Source of the DNA: JBHIKY01 sp042139015
GTDB taxonomy: Bacteria; Bacillota; Bacilli; Bacillales; Marinococcaceae
Assembly (NCBI RefSeq): GCF_042139015.1
Contig: NZ_JBHIKY010000002.1
Span: forward strand, 186,001 to 250,000
Length of the DNA: 64,000 nucleotides
Direction of reading: 5' to 3'
Shown here: positions 58,378 to 64,000 of the stretch, piece by piece
How positions within the stretch are numbered: the stretch's first letter is position 1
Layout: each line of letters begins with the position of its first letter
Program-made: the position numbers and the translations under genes
Notes under the pieces: model-generated
The model's database searches: none
What the model was told of the DNA's origin: nothing
The model's input: the letters and a program-made list of their open reading frames with translations, nothing else

Positions 58378-59160
58378 TTAATTATGCTTAAAGGAAGGAT
58401 TTCTCTTTTCGAAAAATGCCTGAACCCCTTCTTGTATATCCTCTGTTTGAAATACCTCCACAAATAAATCCATTTCCTGTTTAATGCCTTCGTCTAAAGG
58501 CAGCTGCAAACCATCGTCAACTGACTTCTTAATCCTCGAAAGAGCCTCAAGTGATTGAGAGGTTATATGCGATGCCGCCTGAATGGCCATCTCCATTCCT
58601 TCTCCCTTTGGTACAACTTTGTTTACCAGACCTATTCGTTCAGCTTCCTCTGCATCCACCGGCTCTCCGCCAAACATCATCTCTTTAGCTTTCGCCGGGC
58701 CGATCAGCCTTGGCAGCCGCTGCGTGCCGCCGCCCCCTGGAAATAAACCAAGCTTCACCTCCGGAAGTCCAATCTCGGCATGCTCCTCTGCAATCCTCAT
58801 ATCGCATGCTAACGCAAGTTCACAGCCCCCGCCGAAGGTCATGCCGTTCAGCACGGCGATGGTTGGTTTGGGGAGAGATGCAAAATCGTTTAACATTTCA
58901 TGAGTTTTCATTATTTCCTTTTTCATCTCCGGATTACCCATTAATTGAGGAAATTCTTTTATATCTGCTCCGGCAATAAACGCTTTTTCTCCCGCCCCTG
59001 TCAGAATTACACATATAACCTCTCGATCTCGGCGCAGGTCAAATGATATTTCTGCAAGTTCCTTCTGTACTTGTTTGTTCATCACATTTAAGGGAGGGTT
59101 AGAGATGGTTATAACTGCTACTCCATTTTCCTTTTCAGCGGTAACAAGTTGATTTTTCAT
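58378..59160 (-). CDS. Enoyl-CoA hydratase (beta-oxidation)
   Basis: 260 aa crotonase with both catalytic Glu: GMTFGGGCELALACDMR (near residue 111) and LPEVKLGLFPGGGGTQRLPR (near 134), so a functional hydratase is expected, unlike the paralogue at 9.9 kb. The oxyanion loop is AFIAGADIKEF. Second beta-oxidation step. Its ATG directly follows the stop of the 3-hydroxyacyl-CoA dehydrogenase gene, so the two are coupled. Confidence 0.93.
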   Translation of the reverse strand: MKNQLVTAEKENGVAVITISNPPLNVMNKQVQKELAEISFDLRRDREVICVILTGAGEKAFIAGADIKEFPQLMGNPEMKKEIMKTHEMLNDFASLPKPTIAVLNGMTFGGGCELALACDMRIAEEHAEIGLPEVKLGLFPGGGGTQRLPRLIGPAKAKEMMFGGEPVDAEEAERIGLVNKVVPKGEGMEMAIQAASHITSQSLEALSRIKKSVDDGLQLPLDEGIKQEMDLFVEVFQTEDIQEGVQAFFEKRNPSFKHN

Positions 59161-60042
59161 TCAATGGCCTCCTTCAGTGGAATAGTTATACCAGCCTTTT
59201 CCCGTTTTTCTTCCGAGCTCCCCGGCTTTCACCTTCTTTTCAATAGATGGGGCAGGTTTATCAGCTGGGTCTCCTGTTTCATAATAGAGCTGCATATTAG
59301 CGTCATACATAACGTCAATACCCGACAAATCAGCAAGCGCAAACGGACCGATGGGATGATTTAATGCTTTTTCACAAATCAAGTCAATATCTTTAAAGTC
59401 AGCATAGCCTTCCTCGTAAAGAAACATCGCTTCTTTGGAGAGTGCAAACAAAATCCGGTTAGCTATAAATCCATAGATTTCTTTTTGCAGCAGTACTCCG
59501 GTCCGCCCGATCCGTTCACATATTCCCATCGCAAGCTGGGCAGTCTCTTCTGATGTCTGTGCACTTTTTACCACTTCGACACAATCCATAATCAGCGGAG
59601 GGAAAAAGAAGTGCATATTGCATATTTTCTCAGGACGTGATGCTGCTTCTGCTATTTTTGAATTAACAATCGTTGAACTGTTCGAAGCAAACACGGCTTC
59701 CGGAGGGGCATGTTTCTCAAGTTTTCGAAATACTTCTTTTTTTATATCAAGCCTTTCAATGACTGCTTCGATCACAAAATCTGTCTGCTGTACTGCCTGC
59801 TGGAAATCTGTAGTCAAATGAAGGTGGGAAAATGCTGTTTCCATTTCATTTTCAGTAATTTTTGATTTTTTGACCCAGCGGTTCATCAACTCCTGCAGCT
59901 TTAACTCTGCCTGTTGAAGGGCATCTTTGTTAATATCCTGGAGTGTCGTATTTATCCCTGCAAGTGCACAAAGCATCGCAATTTGGTGACCCATTGATCC
60001 TGCTCCAATGATTGTTATTTTCTTTACATCTGCTGCTTTCAA
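59161..60042 (-). CDS. 3-hydroxyacyl-CoA dehydrogenase
   Basis: 293 aa NAD-dependent enzyme for the third beta-oxidation step (PaaH/Hbd type). The Rossmann loop is ITIIGAGSMGHQIAMLCA (residues 9-26), SNSSTI near 118 with the conserved Ser, and the catalytic His in NMHFFFPPLIMDCVEVV (near 137) with Glu after it. FANRILF-type FIANRILFALSKEA opens the C-terminal domain. It is 35 bp behind the tetR gene. Confidence 0.93.
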   Translation of the reverse strand: MKAADVKKITIIGAGSMGHQIAMLCALAGINTTLQDINKDALQQAELKLQELMNRWVKKSKITENEMETAFSHLHLTTDFQQAVQQTDFVIEAVIERLDIKKEVFRKLEKHAPPEAVFASNSSTIVNSKIAEAASRPEKICNMHFFFPPLIMDCVEVVKSAQTSEETAQLAMGICERIGRTGVLLQKEIYGFIANRILFALSKEAMFLYEEGYADFKDIDLICEKALNHPIGPFALADLSGIDVMYDANMQLYYETGDPADKPAPSIEKKVKAGELGRKTGKGWYNYSTEGGH

Positions 60043-60077
60043 TGCTCTGCCTCCCCATTAATTTTTATTTAAATAAT

Positions 60078-60638
60078 TCAGGTATTGATCCCTTCGAGAA
60101 TCATGTTGACGTAGATCTGTGCAATCTCTATATCTGATTTTTCACCGTCGGGATGAAACCACTGATACGTCCAGTTACAAGAACCGAGAATGCCGAGCGT
60201 AACAATATCAGCCTCGAGGTCTTTTCTGAACTCTCCAGCTTTGATTCCTTCAACTATCACTTGTTTCATTCCTAAGCGTATCTGATCTCGTTTTGGGCGG
60301 ACTTCCTCTAGATGCTTATCACTCAAATGTCGGATTTCTCGAAAAAATACGCGTGCGCTCCTCCCCTGTGGAGCAATATTTGATATAAGCATGTGTACAA
60401 GTCTTTCAAGTTTTTTTCTGCTGCTAGCCGGGCAGTTCATAATGTGCTTCTGTTCTTTTAATAAATGGTCAATATACCTGCTGTGAATCGTCATGAGCAC
60501 CTGTTCTTTGCTTGTGAAATAATAATAAAAAGTCCCTTTCGTTACATCAAGACGATCTGTAATTTCTTGAATGGACGTTTCAGTGAAGCCTTGTTCTTCA
60601 AAAAGGGCAATACTAGCTTTCAATATTTCTTCTTTCAT
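60078..60638 (-). CDS. TetR/AcrR family regulator (FadR-like)
   Basis: 186 aa repressor with the N-terminal helix-turn-helix TSIQEITDRLDVTKGTFYYYF (in two blocks, residues about 21-42) and a ligand domain with Trp-rich SCNWTYQWFHPDGE. By analogy with B. subtilis FadR it probably binds long-chain acyl-CoA and controls this cassette. It sits inside the operon between the SDR and the hydroxyacyl-CoA dehydrogenase genes; a candidate operator is in front of the acyl-CoA dehydrogenase gene. Confidence 0.87.
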   Translation of the reverse strand: MKEEILKASIALFEEQGFTETSIQEITDRLDVTKGTFYYYFTSKEQVLMTIHSRYIDHLLKEQKHIMNCPASSRKKLERLVHMLISNIAPQGRSARVFFREIRHLSDKHLEEVRPKRDQIRLGMKQVIVEGIKAGEFRKDLEADIVTLGILGSCNWTYQWFHPDGEKSDIEIAQIYVNMILEGINT

Positions 60639-60782
60639 GATTTGTCTCCTCAGGCTCTTTTCATTGTTTCTACGCTAATTCTAATCTTGAAACCCAGTTA
60701 TCTGTACATTCGGGATTTCTACCAGGATATTGCTTTCTCCATGGACGATTCATTGCAGGAATTCCTCCTCGAAAATCAATAT

Positions 60783-61559
60783 CTATAAAGCATTCATACC
60801 ACCGTCCACTGCCAAAATTTCACCGGTCACGTAATCGGATGCTGCAGATGCCAGAAACAAAGCTGCACCCATCATATCCTCCTCCCCTCCAAAGCGTCGA
60901 AGAGGGGTACGGTCGATGATCATATCCCCTCCCATTTCCAGTACACCTTCTGACATTTTAGTCGGGAAAAATCCAGGGGCTATGGCATTAACATGCACAT
61001 TATCCGGTCCCCATTTTGCAGCGAGATCTTTTGTCAGTGTAACAATGGCGCCTTTGCTCGTATTATATCCCACCGCATCGAGAAATCGAGGATCCGCTCC
61101 ATTCAAACCAGCCACAGACGTAATATTAATAATTTTCCCTGATTTTTGATCGACCATATGCTTTCCAGCAGCCTTCGCCATGAGAAAAGCGCCAGTAACA
61201 TTTACGTTCATCACCTTCTGCCAGGCTTCCAGCGGCATTTCAAGTGCTGGTGCCCCCCAGGAAGACCCGCTGTTGTTTACGAGAATATCGATGCTTTGAA
61301 AAGCTTCCAGTGTTTCCTTCACTACCCGGTGGACCTGTTCTTCATCGGTCACGTCACACGGAAGCGCAAGAACGTTTCCCCCTTTTTCAGCTATTTCTTC
61401 TGCCGCTTCCTCACAGGCCTGGACTTTCCGAGAACAAATCACTACGTTTGCCCCAGCTTCAGAATATGCCTGAGCTATTTGTCTGCCTAATCCACGGCCT
61501 CCCCCTGTCACAATCGCTGTCTTTCCTTCTAAACTGAAAAGTTTCTGAAAAATACTCAT
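60783..61559 (-). CDS. SDR family oxidoreductase of the fatty-acid cassette
   Basis: 258 aa short-chain dehydrogenase. ATG at 61559 follows AAAAGGAGGAAAAA. TGGGRGLG (cofactor loop, near residue 18), NNSGSS near 95, Ser in NITSVAGLNG near 145 and YNTSK near 165 form the complete catalytic set; CSRKVQA suggests NADP. It is a gluconate-5-dehydrogenase or 3-oxoacyl-reductase-like member; given the neighbours, an acyl-CoA or alcohol substrate is plausible. Confidence 0.88.
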   Translation of the reverse strand: MSIFQKLFSLEGKTAIVTGGGRGLGRQIAQAYSEAGANVVICSRKVQACEEAAEEIAEKGGNVLALPCDVTDEEQVHRVVKETLEAFQSIDILVNNSGSSWGAPALEMPLEAWQKVMNVNVTGAFLMAKAAGKHMVDQKSGKIINITSVAGLNGADPRFLDAVGYNTSKGAIVTLTKDLAAKWGPDNVHVNAIAPGFFPTKMSEGVLEMGGDMIIDRTPLRRFGGEEDMMGAALFLASAASDYVTGEILAVDGGMNAL

Positions 61560-61593
61560 TTTTTCCTCCTTTTGAAATGTTAAAGTCCTCAAT

Positions 61594-62829
61594 TTATTGA
61601 TACAGCTCTGCTTCTCTTAAAGCTGCCTGATTACGCAGCTCAAGTTTTGCTACGGCCCGGCGGTGCACTTCATCTGGGCCGTCTGCAAGTCTTAGGGTCC
61701 GGATTGCCGCATAGCTTGCTGCAAGAGGGAAATCTTCACTTACTCCCGCCGCCCCCAGAGCTTGAATTGCACGGTCAATTACCTTTAATGCCATGCTCGG
61801 AGCCACAACCTTTATCATGGCAATTTCTTTGCGTGCTTCTTTATTACCTGCTTTGTCCATCCTATCTGCAGCTTTTAACACGAGAAGCCGAGCCTGTTCA
61901 ATCTCGATTCTAGAATCAGCGATCCATTCCCGGATCACACCCTGACTCGAAAGTTTCTTAGCGAATGCCGTCCTTTCTTCCACACGTTCACACAGGATTT
62001 CCAAGGCTCGCTCAGCGGCGCCGATGGTTCTCATACAGTGATGAATTCTGCCTGGCCCGAGCCGCCCCTGGGCAATTTCAAAGCCTCGCCCTTCTCCCAG
62101 GAGTATATTTTCCTTTGGCACTCTGACATTAGTAAATGTAATTTCTGCATGCCCATGCGGTGCATCATCATAGCCAAATACCGGAAGCATCCGCTCTACT
62201 TTCACACCTGCAGTATTCATTGGAACTAAAATCATTGACTGCTGCCTGTGCCGTACTGCCTCTGGATCCGTTTTGCCCATAAAAATAAGTATTTCACAGC
62301 GAGGGTCTCCTGCCCCTGACGACCACCATTTGCGGCCGTTCAGAACGTATTCATTTCCATCCTTTTGTATGGAAGATTCAATATTAGCAGCATCCGAAGA
62401 AGCAACCGCCGGTTCTGTCATGCAAAAAGCAGATCGTATGCTCCCTTCTAATAAAGGAGTGAGCCATTTATGTTTCTGCTGCTCCGTTCCGTACCTTTCC
62501 AGCACCTCCATGTTTCCGGTGTCCGGAGCATTACAGTTAAATACCTCCGGCGCGATCGAGGAGCGCCCCATAATTTCACAGAGCGGTGCGTATTCTAGGT
62601 TGGTCAATCCTCTGCCGCGTTCGCTGTCAGGCAAGAATAGGTTCCAAAGTTCAGCAGTCTTCGCTTTTTCTTTCAAATCTTCCATAACTTCAGGAATGTT
62701 GGCAAAACTGTCCAGGCTTCGATTAAGCTGCTGCTTGTAAAGAATTTCATTTGGATAAATATGATCAGTCATGAATGTTGAAAGCTTATCACGCAGATCC
62801 TGCACCTTTGCAGAATAAGAAAAGTCCAT
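61594..62829 (-). CDS. Acyl-CoA dehydrogenase (ACAD10/11-like)
   Basis: FAD-dependent first step of beta-oxidation, 411 aa. FCMTEPAVASSDAANIE (about residues 135-151) and KWWSSGAGDPRCEI form the FAD/substrate strand; AIQALGAAGVSEDFPL and ADGPDEVHRRAVAKLEL at the C-terminus are typical, the latter being characteristic of the ACAD10/11 group whose members normally pair with an APH-like kinase; here that partner is the truncated gene at 57.5-57.9 kb. ATG at 62829 follows GGAGGGATTAG. First gene of the cassette. Confidence 0.93.
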   Translation of the reverse strand: MDFSYSAKVQDLRDKLSTFMTDHIYPNEILYKQQLNRSLDSFANIPEVMEDLKEKAKTAELWNLFLPDSERGRGLTNLEYAPLCEIMGRSSIAPEVFNCNAPDTGNMEVLERYGTEQQKHKWLTPLLEGSIRSAFCMTEPAVASSDAANIESSIQKDGNEYVLNGRKWWSSGAGDPRCEILIFMGKTDPEAVRHRQQSMILVPMNTAGVKVERMLPVFGYDDAPHGHAEITFTNVRVPKENILLGEGRGFEIAQGRLGPGRIHHCMRTIGAAERALEILCERVEERTAFAKKLSSQGVIREWIADSRIEIEQARLLVLKAADRMDKAGNKEARKEIAMIKVVAPSMALKVIDRAIQALGAAGVSEDFPLAASYAAIRTLRLADGPDEVHRRAVAKLELRNQAALREAELYQ

Positions 62830-62850
62830 CTAATCCCTCCAAATAGTAAA

Positions 62851-62866
62851 TACTAACCGGTCGGTA
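62851..62866. promoter_or_regulatory. Candidate TetR operator in front of the acyl-CoA dehydrogenase gene
   Basis: TACTAACCGGTCGGTA is an imperfect palindrome around ACCGGT, with TAC/GTA outer arms. It lies 22 bp upstream of the first gene of the cassette, whose fourth-position regulator is a TetR protein. The palindrome has the size and symmetry of TetR-family sites. Confidence 0.55.
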
Positions 62867-62959
62867 TGTTGGTAAGAAAAGAGACCAGCTCCCTTCAATC
62901 AATGAAAAAAGCTGGCATTGCCATTACTATATCTTACCTTTTCTGAAAATTCAATGGAT

Positions 62960-63190
62960 TCTGCGTTCTATAAACGGAAGGCGGCGACTCCCGTTGGGGT
63001 CAGCGAAGTCTGAAAATCCATTATGACGAAGCTTCGCTGAGGCTGAATTAGTTGAAGACAAGCCCCTCGGAAAGCGTCCGCCTGCAGGGATGAAATCAAC
63101 AAATGCTTTCTTATTCTTAAAAAAATACCATGGTCACCATCTGCAGGGATGGCGTCCATGGTATTTTTTAAGGGCTTTTGATACAGCCTC
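62960..63190. repeat. Mosaic repeat R4
   Basis: 63043-63181 matches R2 38231-38377 closely (CTGAATTAGTTGAAGACA, CGGAAAGCGTCCGCCTGCAG and the ACCATGG...CCATGGT hairpin at 63127-63165 with a T run). It ends CAGCCTC, the mirror of the GAGGCTG left end of R2. No open frame. It fills the 370 bp gap between ylaH and the acyl-CoA dehydrogenase gene, and its hairpin may stop transcripts. Confidence 0.75.
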
Positions 63191-63199
63191 TTTCATGTT

Positions 63200-63568
63200 T
63201 TATCCCTGCATGGTTTCCTGCTGGTCGGCTTCGCGCTGCTCTCGTTTATGCTTTCGAAGCCGAACTTTATATATAAGCAGTACAATTCCTGCAGCAATTA
63301 GTGATTCTACGACAGCCATACCGACAGCGAAAATAGTTAGTGGAATAGCTCCAATCAACAAGGCAGTATACACTATCACATTTTTTAAAAGCGGAAGTTT
63401 CCGCGCGAAGCCGAGATTAAATACGACAACGCACATAATGACGACCGCTGCATACAGCAGAAACATACCAGTAGTAGGGTAGTTATGCACCTGCAGTAGA
63501 CCTGCCGCCCAGCTTAATTGGTCGCGGCTGATATCAAGGTCATTCACATTTGCGGCTGCGATCACCAT
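63200..63568 (-). CDS. ylaH: YlaH-like membrane protein
   Basis: 122 aa protein with three predicted helices (about 33-55, 63-83, 84-104) and a basic, Glu/Gln-rich C-terminus (RKHKREQREADQQE). ATG at 63568 follows GAGGTGAACGGATC. FNLGFARKLPLLKNVIVY between helices is the family signature. Function unknown; it follows typA by 27 bp. Confidence 0.87.
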   Translation of the reverse strand: MVIAAANVNDLDISRDQLSWAAGLLQVHNYPTTGMFLLYAAVVIMCVVVFNLGFARKLPLLKNVIVYTALLIGAIPLTIFAVGMAVVESLIAAGIVLLIYKVRLRKHKREQREADQQETMQG

Positions 63569-63595
63569 GATCCGTTCACCTCATTATATTAACAT

Positions 63596-64000
63596 TTACG
63601 TCGTAGGTGAAGCTTCTGCATTTTTCTTCGCCAGCTTCGCCCGTTTTTCTTCCCGTTCTCTTGTGCTCTTGTCGAGAATTTTTTTACGGAGCCTGATTGA
63701 TTCCGGAGTGACTTCACAATACTCGTCATCATTTAAATATTCGAGAGCTTCTTCGAGTGTCAAGAGGCGCGGCCTCTTCATCGTTACCGTGCTGTCTTTT
63801 GTGGCAGAGCGGACATTTGTCTGTTGTTTTGCTTTTACAATATTGACTGTCAAATCATTGTCACGTGTATGCTCGCCGACAATCATTCCAGCGTAGATTT
63901 CTGTCCCCGGCTCAACAAATAAGGTGCCTCGGTCTTCTACCTGCATCATACCATAAGGTGTGGTTTTTCCTGCTTCCATGGAAACGAGCACTCCCTGCCG
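63596..64000 (-). CDS. typA: GTP-binding protein TypA/BipA, C-terminal part (5' end beyond window)
   Basis: Ribosome-associated translational GTPase involved in stress and large-subunit assembly. Only the last 134 codons are in the window; the frame is open at the right edge (RQGVLVSMEAGKTTPYGMMQ). Visible are the C-terminal domain motifs GTLFVEPGTEIYAGMIVGEH, DLTVNIVKAKQQTNVRSA and a basic end KSTREREEKRAKLAKK. The GTPase domain lies outside. Its pairing with ylaH is as in B. subtilis. Confidence 0.95.
   Translation of the reverse strand, partial: RQGVLVSMEAGKTTPYGMMQVEDRGTLFVEPGTEIYAGMIVGEHTRDNDLTVNIVKAKQQTNVRSATKDSTVTMKRPRLLTLEEALEYLNDDEYCEVTPESIRLRKKILDKSTREREEKRAKLAKKNAEASPTT

Noticed and set aside
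1..64000. Search for rRNA, tRNA, CRISPR array, toxin-antitoxin, defence system or secondary-metabolite cluster
   Set aside because: None was recognised on either strand by reading; a covariance or profile search would be needed to exclude small ones.

Overview
The window is a piece of Bacillaceae chromosome. It is endospore-forming by its gene content (spoVD, ylbJ, rsfA, ylbD and a CsfG-like RNA gene). It probably comes from an alkaliphilic or haloalkaliphilic lineage: there is a NaChBac-type sodium channel, a very acidic insert in the cell-surface part of cytochrome oxidase subunit II, and an acidic tail on PBP2B. These ecological hints are inference. No rRNA, tRNA, CRISPR array, prophage or intact transposase was seen.

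The backbone matches, in reverse, the Bacillus subtilis order typA-ylaH-ylaI-ylaK-ylaL-glsA-ylaN-(ftsW)-pycA-ctaA/ctaBCDEF-(ctaG)-ylbA...ylbP-bshC-mraZ-rsmH-ftsL-pbpB-spoVD (order from memory). Positions 1-8.4 kb hold the start of the division and cell wall cluster plus bshC. 8.6-20.4 kb hold the ylbP-to-ylbG block: rsfA, an enoyl-CoA hydratase, rpmF, tmcAL, a cupin, ylbL, ylbK, ylbJ, coaD, rsmD, the RNA gene and an MFS pump. 20.5-33.2 kb is a block of about 13 kb that separates ylbG from ylbF. It holds an SDR, a T-box controlled proBA plus proC, the sodium channel, aspartokinase, nitroreductase, bioB with a BirA operator, a zinc exporter/sensor pair, tnrA with its own box, and darB. 33.3-36.5 kb returns to ylbF, ylbE, ylbD, ylbB and ylbA. 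37-45.6 kb is ytvI and the caa3 oxidase cluster. 45.7-56.4 kb holds an Eis-like acetyltransferase, a photolyase with an internal stop, pycA, ylaN, glsA, ylaL and the PhoH-like ylaK. 56.5-62.9 kb is a PNPOx-fold gene, ylaI and a fatty-acid beta-oxidation cassette with its own TetR regulator. The right edge is ylaH and the 3' end of typA.

Three genes look damaged: mraZ (1-base frameshift in a T7 run), the photolyase (in-frame TAA) and a truncated phosphotransferase. A faint peptidase-like remnant lies at about 25.1 kb. Gene-poor gaps are filled by a mosaic family of 150-400 bp repeats, several with ends of the type GAGGCTGG...CCAGCCTC, and by one 173 bp MITE-like element with perfect 15 bp inverted ends. 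The strongest non-coding finding is a structured RNA gene at 18.7-18.83 kb with a forespore (sigma F/G) type promoter and a strong terminator. Its position next to rsmD (ylbH) matches CsfG.
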